Positions 38,371-52,025 of a DNA stretch of 64,000 nucleotides are shown here, one piece after another (within the stretch, counting starts at the first letter, position 1; every line of letters begins with the position of its first letter). Below the pieces are notes generated by a model. The model worked only from the letters and a program-made list of their open reading frames with translations, was not told where the DNA came from and searched no databases. This DNA comes from Bos javanicus (lineage: Eukaryota > Chordata > Mammalia > Artiodactyla > Bovidae), in the NCBI RefSeq assembly GCF_032452875.1, contig NW_026894338.1, forward strand, positions 82,462 through 146,461, read 5' to 3'. A program made the position numbers and the translations under genes.

Positions 38371-39458
38371 ATCAGTGCATGATCAGCGTGATCAGTGCAT
38401 GATCAGTCACGTGATCAGTGCATGATCAGCCACGTGATCAGTGCATGATCAGCCACGTGATCAGTGCATGATAGCCACGTGATCAGTGCATGATCAGTCA
38501 CGTGATCAGTGCATGATCAGCCACGTGATCAGTGCATGATCAGCCGTGAGATCAGTGCATGATCAGTCACGTGATCAGTGCATGATCAGTCACGTGATCA
38601 GTGCATGATCAGCCACGTGATCAGTGCATGATCAGCCACGTGATCAGTGCATGATAGCCACGTGATCAGTGCATGATCAGTCACGTGATCAGTGCATGAT
38701 CAGTCATGTGATCAGTGCATGATCAGCCACGTGATCAGTGCATGATCAGCCACGTGATCAGTGCATGATCAGCCACGTGATCAGTGCATGATCAGTCACA
38801 TGATCAGTGCATGATAGCCACGTGATCAGTGCATGATGAGCCACGTTATCAGTGCAGGATCAATTACGTGATCAGTGCATGATCAGTCACGTGACCAGTA
38901 CATGGTTGCTACGTGATCGTTGCATGATCAGCCACGTGATCAGTGCATGATAGCCACGTGGTCAGTGCATGATCAGTCACGTGATCAGTACATGATCAGT
39001 CACGTGAACAGTGCATGATCATTTACGTGATCTTTGCATGATCAGTCACGTTACCAGTATATGGTTGCTACGTGATCATTCCATGACGAGCCACGTGAGC
39101 AGTGCATGATAGCCACGTGATGTGTGCATGAGTTACGTGAGCAGAGTATGATCAGCCACGTGATAAGTGCATGAGTGCCACGTGATCAGTGCATGATATG
39201 TCACGTGACAGGTGTGTGATCAGCCACGTGAACAGTGCATGTTCAGCCACGTGATCAGTGCATGATAGCCACGTGATCAGTGCATGATCAGTTACGTGAG
39301 CAGTGTATGATCAGCCACGTGATCAGTGCATGGTCAGACACGTGAACAGTGTATGATCAGCCACGTGATCAGTGCATGATATCCAAGTGATCAGTGCATG
39401 ATCATCACGTGATCAGTGTATGATCAGCCACGTGAACAGTGCATGCTCAGTCACGTGA

Positions 39459-41334
39459 TCTGGGCCTGCTGAGCTGCGTGATTACTGTCTGCTCATCTGC
39501 TTGACAATTGCCAGCTGAGCTGCACGATTCCTGCCTGTCATCTGCTTGACAATTGCCAGCTGTGCTGCGTAATTCCTGCCTGCTCAGCTGCTTGATTATT
39601 GCCAGCTGAGCAGCATGATTCCTCACACCTGAGTTCCATGATTATTGCCTGCTGACTGTTTGATTCGTGCCTACTCAGCTCTTTGTTTATTGCCTCCAGA
39701 GGCACATGATCAGTGTATGATAGCAAACATGATCAGCGCATGATCAGTCACATGATCAGCGCCATTAAGTCACGTGATCACTACATGATAGTCATGTGAT
39801 CAGTCCATGCTCAGTCACGGTATCAGTGCATGATCAGCCACGTGATCAGTGCATGATCTGTCACAAGATTAGTGTATGATCATCCACGTGATCAGTGCAT
39901 GGGCAGTCATGTGATCAGTGCATGATATAGGCGTGAACAGTGCATGATCAGTCTCGTGATCAGTGCATGATAGCCACGTGATCAGTGCATGATCAGTCAC
40001 CTGATGGGTGTATGATCATTCACGTGACCTGTACATGGTAGCTACATGATCATTGCATGATCAGCCACGTGAGTAGTTCATGATAGCCACGTGATCACTG
40101 CATGATCAGTCACGTGATCAGTGCATGATCAGTCATGTGACCAGTACATGGTAGCTGCGTGATCATGGCATGATCAGCCACGTGAGCAGTGCATGATAGC
40201 CACGTGATCAGTGCATGATCAGACACGTGATCAGTGCATGATCAGTCACGTGATCAGTGCATGATCAACCCGTGATCAGTGTATGTCCAGCCAGTGATCA
40301 GTGCATGATAGCCACGTGATCAGTGCATGATCAGTCACGTGATCAGTGCATGATCAGTTACGTGATCAGTGCATGATCAGCCACGTGATCAGTGCATGAT
40401 CAGCCACATGATCAGTGCATGATCAATTACGTGATCAGTGCATGATCAGTCACGTGACCAGTACATGGTAGCTACGTGATCATTGCCTGATCAGCCACGT
40501 GATCAGTGCATGATAGCCACGTGATCAGTGCATGATAGCCACGTGATCAGTGCATGATCAGTCATGTGATACGTGTGTGATCAGCACGTGATCAGTGCAT
40601 GATATCCACGTGATCAGTGCATGACAGCCACGTGATCAGTGCATGAGAGCCACGGGATCAGTGCATGATCAGTCACGTGATACATGTGTGATCAGCCACG
40701 TGATCAGTGCATGATGAGCCACGTGATCAGTGCAGGATCAATTACGTGATCAGTGCATGATCAGTCACGTGACCAGTACATGGTTGCTACGTGATCGTTG
40801 CATGATCAGCCAAGTGAGCAGAGCATGATAGCCACGTGGTCAGTGCATGATCAGTCACGTGATCAGTACATGATCAGTCACGTGAACAGTGCATGATCAT
40901 TTACGTGATCTTTGCATGATCAGTCACGTTACCAGTATATGGTTGCTACGTGATCATTCCATGACGAGCAACGTGAGCAGTGCATGATAGCCACGTGATG
41001 TGTGCATGAGTTACGTGAGCAGAGTATGATCAGCCACGTGATCAGTGCATGAGTGCACGTGATCAGTGCATGATATGTCACGTGACAGGTGTGTGATCAG
41101 CCACGTGAACAGTGCATGTTCAGCCACGTGATCAGTGCATGATAGCCACGTGATCAGTGCATGATCAGTTACGTGAGCAGTGTATGATCAGCCACGTGAT
41201 CAGTGCATGGTCAGACACGTGAACAGTGTATGATCAGCCACGTGATCAGTGCATGATATCCAAGTGATCAGTGCATGATCATCACGTGATCAGTGTATGA
41301 TCAGCCACGTGAACAGTGCATGCTCAGTCACGTG
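39459..41334 (+). repeat. HOR unit 19 (1,876 bp)
   Basis: Standard unit with P at 39459-39706 that retains most of the idiosyncratic variants seen in the first units (GTGAACAG after GATATAG, GTAGTTCATG, GCAGGATCAATT). Confidence 0.9.
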
Positions 41335-43102
41335 ATCAGGGCCTGCTGAGCTGCGTGATTACTGTCTGCTCATCTGCTTGACAATTGCCAGCTGAGCTGC
41401 ACGATTCCTGCCTGTCATCTGCTTGACAATTGCCAGCTGTGCTGTAATTCCTGCCTGCTCAGCTGCTTGATTATTGCCAGCTGAGCAGCATGATTCCTCA
41501 CACCTGAGTTCCATGATTATTGCCTGCTGCGTGCCTACTCAGCTCTTTGTTTATTGCCTCCAGAGGCACATGATCAGTGTATGATAGCAAACATGATCAG
41601 CGCATGATCAGTCACATGATCAGCGCCATTAAGTCACGTGATCACTACATGATAGTCATGTGATCAGTCCATGCTCAGTCACGGTATCAGTGCATGATCA
41701 GCCACGTGATCAGTGCATGATCTGTCACAAGATTAGTGTATGATCATCCACGTGATCAGTGCATGGGCAGTCATGTGATCAGTGCATGATATAGGCGTGA
41801 ACAGTGCATGATCAGTCTCGTGATCAGTGCATGATAGCCACGTGATCAGTGCATGATCAGTCACCTGATGGGTGTATGATCATTCACGTGACCTGTACAT
41901 GGTAGCTACATGATCATTGCATGATCAGCCACGTGAGTAGTTCATGATAGCCACGTGATCACTGCATGATCAGTCACGTGATCAGTGCATGATCAGTCAT
42001 GTGACCAGTACATGGTAGCTGCGTGATCATGGCATGATCAGCCACGTGAGCAGTGCATGATAGCCACGTGATCAGTGCATGATCAGACACGAGATCAGTG
42101 CATGATCAGTCACGTGATCAGTGCATGATCAGCCACGTGATCAGTGCATGTCCAGCCACGTGATCAGTGCATGTAGCCACGTGATCAGTGCATGATCAGT
42201 CACGTGATCAGTGCATGATCAGTCACGTGATCAGTGTATGATCAGCCACGTGATCAGTGCATGATCAGCCACATGATCAGTGCATGATCAATTACGTGAT
42301 CAGTGCATGATCAGTCACGTGACCAGTACATGGTAGCTACGTGATCATTGCCTGATCAGCCACGTGATCAGTGCATGATAGCCACGTGATCAGTGCATGA
42401 TAGCCACGTGATCAGTGCATGATCAGTCATGTGATCGTGTGTGATCAGCCACGTGATCAGTGCATGATATCCGTGATCAGTGCATGACAGCCACGTGATC
42501 AGTGCATGAAGCCCGTGATCAGTGCATGATCAGTCACGTGATACATGTGTGATCAGCCACGTGATCAGTGCATGATAGCCACGTGATCAGTGCAGGATCA
42601 ATTACGTGATCAGTGCATGATCAGTCACGTGACCAGTACATGGTTGCTACGTGATCGTTGCATGATCAGCCACGTGAGCAGAGCATGATAGCGTGATCAG
42701 TGCATGATCAGTCACGTGATCAGTACATGATCATCACGTGAACAGTGCATGATCATTTCGTGATCTTTGCATGATCAGTCACGTTGGCAGTGATCAGCCA
42801 CGTGATCAGTGCATGATCAGCCACGTGATCAGTGCATGATATGTCCACGTGACAGGTGTGTGATCAGCCACGTGAACAGTGCATGTTCAGCCACGTGATC
42901 AGTGCATGATAGCCACGTGATCAGTGCATGATCAGTTACGTGAGCAGTGTATGATCAGCCACGTGATCAGTGCATGGTCAGACACGTGAACAGTGTATGA
43001 TCAGCCACGTGATCAGTGCATGATATCCAAGTGATCAGTGCATGATCATCACGTGATCAGTGTATGATCAGCCACGTGAACAGTGCATGCTCAGTCACGT
43101 GA
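41335..43102 (+). repeat. HOR unit 20 with deletions in P and T (1,768 bp, shortest)
   Basis: P at 41335-41570 (236 bp) opens TCAGGGCC, lacks GC in GCTGTAATT and lacks the ACTGTTTGATT segment near 41529. In T, the sequence jumps at about 42784 (CACGTTGGCAGTG) past the TATATGG and GATGTGTGCATGAG monomers, a loss of about 100 bp. Confidence 0.88.
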
Positions 43103-45205
43103 TCAGGGCCTGCTGAGCTGCGTGATTACTGTCTGCTCATCTGCTTGACAATTGCCAGCTGAGCTGCACGATTCCTGCCTGTCATCTGCTTGACAATTGC
43201 CAGCTGTGCTGCGTAATTCCTGCCTGCTCAGCTGCTTGATTATTGCCAGCTGAGCAGCATGATTCCTCACACCTGAGTTCCATGATTATTGCCTGCTGAC
43301 TGTTTGATTCGTGCCTACTCAGCTCTTTGTTTATTGCCTCCAGAGGCACATGATCAGTGTATGATAGCAAACATGATCAGCGCATGATCAGTCACATGAT
43401 CAGCGCCATTAAGTCACGTGATCACTACATGATAGTCATGTGATCAGTCCATGCTCAGTCACGGTATCAGTGCATGATCAGCCACGTGATCAGTGCATGA
43501 TCTGTCAGATTAGTGTATGATCATCCACGTGATCAGTGCGGTGATCATGTGATCAGTGCATGATATACGTGATCAGTGCATGATCAGTCTCGTGATCAGT
43601 GCATGATAGCCACGTGATCAGTGCATGATCAGTCACCTGATGGGTGTATGATCATTCACGTGACCTGTACATGGTAGCTACATGATCATTGCATGATCAG
43701 CCACGTGATAGTGCATGATAGCCGTGATCAGTGCATGATCAGTCACGTGATCAGTGCATGATCAGTCATGTGACCAGTGCATGGTAGCTGCGTGATCATG
43801 CATGATCAGCCGTGATCAGTGCATGATAGCCACGTGATCAGTGCATGATCACACGTGATCAGTGCATGATCAGTCACGTGATCAGTGCATGATCAATCAC
43901 GTGATCAGTGCATGATCAGTCACGTGATCAGTGCATGATCAGCCACGTGATCAGTGCATGATAGCCACGTGATCAGTGCATGTGATCAGTGCACCGTGAT
44001 CAGTGCATGATCCACGTGATCAGTGCATGATCAGTCACGTGATCAGTGCATGATCAGCCACGTGATCAGTGCATGATCAGCCACGTGATCAGTGCGATGT
44101 GATCAGTGCATGATCAGTCACGTGATCATGATAGCACGTGATCAGTGCATGATCAGCCGTGATCAGTGCATGATAGCCACGTGATCAGTGCATGATCAGC
44201 CACGTGATCAGTGCATGATCATCACGTGATCAGTGCATGATCAGCCACGTGATCAGTGCATGATCAGCCACGTGATCAGTGCATGATCAGCCACGTGATC
44301 AGTGCATGATCAGCACGTGATCAGTGCATGATCAGCACGTGATCAGGCCATTCGTGATCAGTGCATGATCAGCCACGTGATCAGTGCATGATAGCGTGAT
44401 CAGTGCATGATAGCCACGTGATCAGTGCATGATCAGTCACGTGATCGTGTGTGATCAGCCACGTGATCAGTGCATGATGTCCACGTGATCAGTGCATGAT
44501 CAGCCACGTGATCAGTGCATGATAGCCACGTGATCAGTGCATGATCAGTCACGTGATCATGTGCATGATCAGCCACGTGATCAGTGCATGATAGCCACGT
44601 GATCAGTGCAGGATCAATTACGTGATCAGTGCATGATCAGTCACGTGACCAGTACATGGTTGCTACGTGATCGTTGCATGATCAGCCACGTGAGCAGTGC
44701 ATGATAGCCACGTGATCAGTGCATGATCAGTCACGTGATCAGTACATGATCAGTCACGTGACAGTGCATGATCATTTACGTGATCTGTGCATGATCAGTC
44801 ACGTGACCAGTATATGGTAGCTACGTGATCATTCCATGACAGCCACGTGAGCAGTGCATGATAGCCACGTGATGTGTGCATGAGTTACGTGAGCAGAGTA
44901 TGATCAGCCACGTGATCAGTGCATGAGTGCCACGTGATCAGTGCATGATATGTCACGTGACAGGTGTGTGATCAGCCACGTGAACAGTGCATGTTCAGCG
45001 TGATCAGTGCATGATAGCCACGTGATCAGTGCATGATAGCCACGTGATCAGTGCATGATCAGCACGTGATCAGTGCATGGTCAGACACGTGAACAGTGTA
45101 TGATCAGCCACGTGATCAGTGCATGATATCCAAGTGATCAGTGCATGATCATCACGTGATCAGTGTATGATCAGCCACGTGAACAGTGCATGCTCAGTCA
45201 CGTGA
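43103..45205 (+). repeat. HOR unit 21 with degenerate, expanded middle (2,103 bp)
   Basis: P at 43103-43350 opens TCAGGGCC. From about 43500 to 44600 many monomers are clipped (CAGATTAG, CGTGATCATG, GTGCACCG and similar) and variants are close to consensus. Normal wording returns at GCAGGATCAATT near 44608. Confidence 0.83.
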
Positions 45206-48200
45206 TCTGGGCCTGCTGAGCTGCGTGATTACTGTCTGCTCATCTGCTTGACAATTGCCAGCTGAGCTGCACGATTCCTGCCTGTCATCTGCTTGACAAT
45301 TGCCAGCTGTGCTGCGTAATTCCTGCCTGCTCAGCTGCTTGATTATTGCCAGCTGAGCAGCATGATTCCTCACAGCTGAGTTCCATGATTATTGCCTGCT
45401 GACTGTTTGATTCGTGCCTACTCAGCTCTTTGTTTATTGCCTCCAGAGGCACATGATCAGTGTATGATAGCAAACATGATCAGCGCATGATCAGTCACAT
45501 GATCAGCGCCATTAAGTCACGTGATCACTACATGATAGTCATGTGATCAGTCCATGCTCAGTCACGGTATCAGTGCATGATCAGCCACGTGATCAGTGCA
45601 TGATCTGTCACATGATTAGTGTATGATCATCCACGTGATCAGTGCATGGGCAGTCATGTGATCAGTGCATGATATAGACGTGATCAGTGCATGATCAGTC
45701 ACGTGATCAGTGCATGATAGCCACGTGATCAGTGCATGATCAGTCACCTGATGGGTGTATGATCATTCACGTGACCAGTACATGGTAGCTACATGATCAT
45801 TGCATGATCAGCCACGTGAGTAGTGCATGATAGCCACGTGATCAGTGCATGATCAGTCACGTGATCAGTGCATGATCAGTCATGTGACCAGTACATGGTA
45901 GCTGCGTGATCATGCATGATCAGCCACGTGATCAGTGCATGATAGCCACGTGATCAGTGCATGATCAGCCACGTGATCAGTGCATGATCAGTCACGTGAT
46001 CAGTGCATGATCAGCCACGTGATCAGTGCATGATCAGCCACGTGATCAGTGCATGATCAGCCACGTGATCAGTGCATGATAGCCACGTGATCAGTGCATG
46101 ATCAGTCACGTGATCAGTGCATGATCAGCCACGTGATCAGTGCATGATCAGCCACGTGATCAGTGCATGATCAGCCACGTGATCAGTGCATGATCAATTA
46201 CGTGATCAGTGCATGATCAGTCACGTGATCAGTGCATGATAGCCACGTGATCAGTGCATGATCAGCCACGTGATCAGTGCATGATCAGCCACGTGATCAG
46301 TGCATGATCACCACGTGATCAGTGCATGATCAGTCACGTGATCAGTGCATGATCAGCCACGTGATCAGTGCATGATCACGTGATCAGTGCATGATAGCCA
46401 CGTGATCAGTGCATGATCAGTCACGTGATCAGTGCATGATCAGTCACGTGATCAGTGTGATCAGCCACGTGATCAGTGCATGATCAGCACGTGATCAGTG
46501 CATGATCAGCCACGTGATCAGTGCATGATCAGTCACGTGATCAGTGCATGATAGCTACGTGATCAGTGCATGATCAGCCACGTGATCAGTGCATGATAGC
46601 CACGTGATCAGTGCATGATCAGTCACGTGATCAGTGCATGATCAGTCACGTGATCAGTGCATGATCAGTCACGTGATCAGTGCATGATCAGTCACGTGAC
46701 AGTATATGATCAGCTACGTGATCAGTGCGTGATCAGCAACGTGATCAGTGCATGATCAGTCACGTGATCAGTGCATGAGTTACGTGATCAGTGCATGATC
46801 AGCCACGTGATCAGTGCATGATGCCACGTGATCAGTGCATGATAGTCACGTGATCAGTGCATGATCAGCCACGTGATCAGTGCATGATCAGCCACGTGAT
46901 CAGTGCATGATCAGCCACGTGATCAGTGCATGATCAGTCACGTGATCAGTGCATGATCAGCACGTGATCAGTGCATGATCAGTCACGTGATCAGTGCATG
47001 ATCAGCCACGTGATCAGTGCATGATCAGTCACGTGATCAGTGCATGATCAGTCACGTGATCAGTGCATGATCAGCCACGTGATCAGTGCATGATCAGCAC
47101 GTGATCAGTGCATGATCAGCCACGTGATCAGTGCATGATCAGTCACGTGATCAGTGCATGATCAGTCACGTGATCAGTGCATGATCAGCACGTGATCAGT
47201 GCATGATCAGCCACGTGATCAGTGCATGATAGCCACGTGATCAGTGCATGATCAGTCACGTGATCAGTGCATGATCAGTCACGTGATCAGTGTGATCAGC
47301 CACGTGATCAGTGCATGATCAGCCACGTGATCAGTGCATGATCAGCCACGTGATCAGTGCATGATCAGTCACGTGATCAGTGCATGATAGCTACGTGATC
47401 ATTGCATGATCAGCCACGTGATCAGTGCATGATAGCCACGTGATCAGTGCATGATAGCCACGTGATCAGTGCATGATCAGTCATGTGATACGTGTGTGAT
47501 CAGCCACGTGATCAGTGCATGATATCCACGTGATCAGTGCATGACAGCCACGTGATCAGTGCATGATAGCCACGTGATCAGTGCATGATCAGTCACGTGA
47601 TCATGTGTGATCAGCCACGTGATCAGTGCATGATGAGCCACGTGATCAGTGCATGATCAATTACGTGATCAGTGCATGATCAGTCACGTGACCAGTACAT
47701 GGTTGCTCGTGATCGTTGCATGATCAGCCACGTGAGCAGTGCATGATAGCCACGTGATCAGTGCATGATCAGTCACGTGATCAGTACATGATCAGTCACG
47801 TGAACAGTGCATGATCATTTACGTGATCAGTGCATGATCAGTCACGTGACCAGTATATGGTAGCTACGTGATCATTCCATGACCCACGTGAGCAGTGCAT
47901 GATAGCCACGTGATGTGTGCATGAGTTACGTGAGCAGAGTATGATCAGCCACGTGATCAGTGCATGAGTGCCACGTGATCAGTGCATGATATGTCACGTG
48001 ACAGGTGTGTGATCAGCCACGTGAACAGTGCATGTTCAGCCACGTGATCAGTGCATGATAGCCACGTGATCAGTGCATGATCAGTTACGTGAGCAGTGTA
48101 TGATCAGCCACGTGATCAGTGCATGGTCAGACACGTGAACAGTGTATGATCAGCCACGTGATCAGTGCATGATATCCAAGTGATCAGTGCATGATCATCA

Positions 48201-48251
48201 CGTGATCAGTGTATGATCAGCCACGTGAACAGTGCATGCTCAGTCACGTGA
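45206..48251 (+). repeat. HOR unit 22: fused unit with the longest near-perfect monomer run (3,046 bp)
   Basis: P at 45206-45453 carries CACAGCTGAG. From about 45940 to 47400 nearly all monomers match consensus. Only traces of a second S/T block remain (GATCAATTACG near 46195, GACAGTATATG near 46700, GAGTTACG near 46778, GATGCCACG near 46822) and there is no P. This is the most homogenised part of the window. Confidence 0.83.
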
Positions 48252-50149
48252 TCTGGGCCTGCTGAGCTGCGTGATTACTGTCTGCTCATCTGCTTGACAA
48301 TTGCCAGCTGAGCTGCACGATTCCTGCCTGTCATCTGCTTGACAATTGCCAGCTGTGCTGCGTAATTCCTGCCTGCTCAGCTGCTTGATTATTGCCAGCT
48401 GAGCAGCATGATTCCTCACACCTGAGTTCCATGATTATTGCCTGCTGACTGTTTGATTCGTGCCTACTCAGCTCTTTGTTTATTGCCTCCAGAGGCACAT
48501 GATCAGTGTATGATAGCAAACATGATCAGCGCATGATCAGTCACATGATCAGCGCCATTAAGTCACGTGATCACTACATGATAGTCATGTGATCAGTCCA
48601 TGCTCAGTCACGGTATCAGTGCATGATCAGCCACGTGATCAGTGCATGATCTGTCACATGATTAGTGTATGATCATCCACGTGATCAGTGCATGGGCAGT
48701 CATGTGATCAGTGCATGATATAGACGTGATCAGTGCATGATCAGTCTCGTGATCAGTGCATGATAGCCACGTGATCAGTGCATGATCAGTCACCTGATGG
48801 GTGTATGATCATTCACGTGACCTGTACATGGTAGCTACATGATCATTGCATGATCAGCCACGTGAGTAGTGCATGATAGCCACGTGATCACTGCATGATC
48901 AGTCACGTGATCAGTGCATGATCAGTCATGTGACCAGTACATGGTAGCTGCGTGATCATGGCATGATCAGCCACGTGAGCAGTGCATGATAGCCACGTGA
49001 TCAGTGCATGATCAGACACGTGATCAGTGCATGATCAGTCACGTGATCAGTGCATGATCAGCCACGTGATCAGTGCATGATCAGGCACGTGATCAGTGTA
49101 TGTCAGCCACGTGATCAGTGCATGATAGCCACGTGATCAGTGCATGATCAGTCACGTGATCAGTGCATGATCAGTTACGTGATCAGTGCATGATCAGCCA
49201 CGTGATCAGTGCATGATCAGCCACGTGATCAGTGCATGATCAATTACGTGATCAGTGCATGATCAGTCACGTGATCAGTACATGGTAGCTACGTGATCAT
49301 TGCATGATCAGCCACGTGATCAGTGCATGATAGCCACGTGATCAGTGCATGATAGCCACGTGATCAGTGCATGATCAGTCATGTGATCGTGTGTGATCAG
49401 CCACGTGATCAGTGCATGATATCCACGTGATCAGTGCATGCAGCCACGTGATCAGTGCATGATAGCCACGTGATCAGTGCATGATCAGTCACGTGATCAT
49501 GTGTGATCAGCCACGTGATCAGTGCATGATGAGCCACGTGATCAGTGCATGATCAATTACGTGATCAGTGCATGATCAGTCACGTGACCAGTACATGGTT
49601 GCTACGTGATCGTTGCATGATCAGCCACGTGAGCAGTGCATGATAGCCACGTGATCAGTGCATGATCAGTCACGTGATCAGTGCATGATCAGTCACGTGA
49701 ACAGTGCATGATCATTTACGTGATCAGTGCATGATCAGTCACGTGACCAGTATATGGTGCTACGTGATCATTCCATGACAGCCACGTGAGCAGTGCATGA
49801 TAGCCACGTGATGTGTGCATGAGTTACGTGAGCAGAGTATGATCAGCCACGTGATCAGTGCATGAGTGCCACGTGATCAGTGCATGATATGTCACGTGAC
49901 AGGTGTGTGATCAGCCACGTGAACAGTGCATGATCAGCCACGTGATCAGTGCATGATAGCCACGTGATCAGTGCATGATCAGTTACGTGAGCAGTGTATG
50001 ATCAGCCACGTGATCAGTGCATGGTCAGACACGTGAACAGTGTATGATCAGCCACGTGATCAGTGCATGATATCCAAGTGATCAGTGCATGATCATCACG
50101 TGATCAGTGTATGATCAGCCACGTGAACAGTGCATGCTCAGTCACGTGA
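48252..50149 (+). repeat. HOR unit 23 (1,898 bp)
   Basis: Standard unit with P at 48252-48499. S has GCATGATCAATT rather than GCAGGATCAATT, the form that predominates in the last third of the window. Confidence 0.9.
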
Positions 50150-52025
50150 TCAGGGCCTGCTGAGCTGCGTGATTACTGTCTGCTCATCTGCTTGACAATT
50201 GCCAGCTGAGCTGCACGATTCCTGCCTGTCATCTGCTTGACAATTGCCAGCTGTGCTGCGTAATTCCTGCCTGCTCAGCTGCTTGATTATTGCCAGCTGA
50301 GCAGCATGATTCCTCACACCTGAGTTCCATGATTATTGCCTGCTGACTGTTTGATTCGTGCCTACTCAGCTCTTTGTTTATTGCCTCCAGAGGCACATGA
50401 TCAGTGTATGATAGCAAACATGATCAGCGCATGATCAGTCACATGATCAGCGCCATTAAGTCACGTGATCACTACATGATAGTCATGTGATCAGTCCATG
50501 CTCAGTCACGGTATCAGTGCATGATCAGCCACGTGATCAGTGCATGATCTGTCACATGATTAGTGTATGATCATCCACGTGATCAGTGCATGGGCAGTCA
50601 TGTGATCAGTGCATGATATAGCGTGATCAGTGCATGATCAGTCACGTGATCAGTGCATGATAGCCACGTGATCAGTGCATGATCAGTCACCTGATGGGTG
50701 TATGATCATTCACGTGACCTGTACATGGTAGCTACATGATCATTGCATGATCAGCCACGTGAGTAGTGCATGATAGCCACGTGATCAGTGCATGATCAGT
50801 CACGTGATCAGTGCATGATCAGTCATGTGACCAGTACATGGTAGCTGCGTGATCATGGCATGATCAGCCACGTGATCAGTGCATGATAGCCACGTGATCA
50901 GTGCATGATCAGCCACGTGATCAGTGCATGATCAGTCACGTGATCAGTGCATGATCAGCCACGTGATCAGTGCATGATCAGCCACGTGATCAGTGCATGT
51001 CAGCCACGTGATCAGTGCATGATAGCCACGTGATCAGTGCATGATCAGTCACGTGATCAGTGCATGATCAGTTACGTGATCAGTGCATGATCAGCACGTG
51101 ATCAGTGCATGATCAGCCACGTGATCAGTGCATGATCAGCCACGTGATCAGTGCATGATCAGTCACGTGATCAGTGCATGATGTCAGCCACGTGATCAGT
51201 GCATGATAGCCACGTGATCAGTGCATGATAGCCACGTGATCAGTGCATGATCAGTCATGTGATCGTGTGTGATCAGCCACGTGATCAGTGCATGATATCC
51301 ACGTGATCAGTGCATGACAGCCACGTGATCAGTGCATGATAGCCACGTGATCAGTGCATGATCAGTCACGTGATCATGTGTGATCAGCCACGTGATCAGT
51401 GCATGATGAGCCACGTGATCAGTGCATGATCAATTACGTGATCAGTGCATGATCAGTCACGTGACCAGTACATGGTTGCTACGTGATCGTTGCATGATCA
51501 GCCACGTGAGCAGTGCATGATAGCCACGTGATCAGTGCATGATCAGTCACGTGATCAGTGCATGATCAGTCACGTGAACAGTGCATGATCATTCGTGATC
51601 AGTGCATGATCAGTCACGTGACCAGTATATGGTAGCTACGTGATCATTCCATGACGAGCCACGTGAGCAGTGCATGATAGCCACGTGATGTGTGCATGAG
51701 TTACGTGATCAGGTATGATCAGCCACGTGATCAGTGCATGAGTGCCACGTGATCAGTGCATGATATGTCACGTGACAGGTGTGTGATCAGCCACGTGAAC
51801 AGTGCATGTTCAGCCACGTGATCAGTGCATGATAGCCACGTGATCAGTGCATGATCAGTTACGTGAGCAGTGTATGATCAGCCACGTGATCAGTGCATGG
51901 TCAGACACGTGAACAGTGTATGATCAGCCACGTGATCAGTGCATGATATCCAAGTGATCAGTGCATGATCATCACGTGATCAGTGTATGATCAGCCACGT
52001 GAACAGTGCATGCTCAGTCACGTGA
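50150..52025 (+). repeat. HOR unit 24 (1,876 bp)
   Basis: P at 50150-50397 opens TCAGGGCC; it begins a run of four consecutive units with this allele (starting 50150, 52026, 53926, 55727). Confidence 0.9.

Larger units (their letters stand above)
36612..39458 (+). repeat. HOR unit 18: truncated P and fused second unit (2,847 bp)
   Basis: P is shortened and rearranged (36612-36764). A second T-like stretch at about 38040-38200 merges into consensus monomers from about 38290, with only a trace of Q (GATCATTCAC near 38291) and no P. Most diagnostic variants are erased between 38290 and 38820. Normal S/T landmarks return at GATGAGCC near 38836. Confidence 0.8.
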
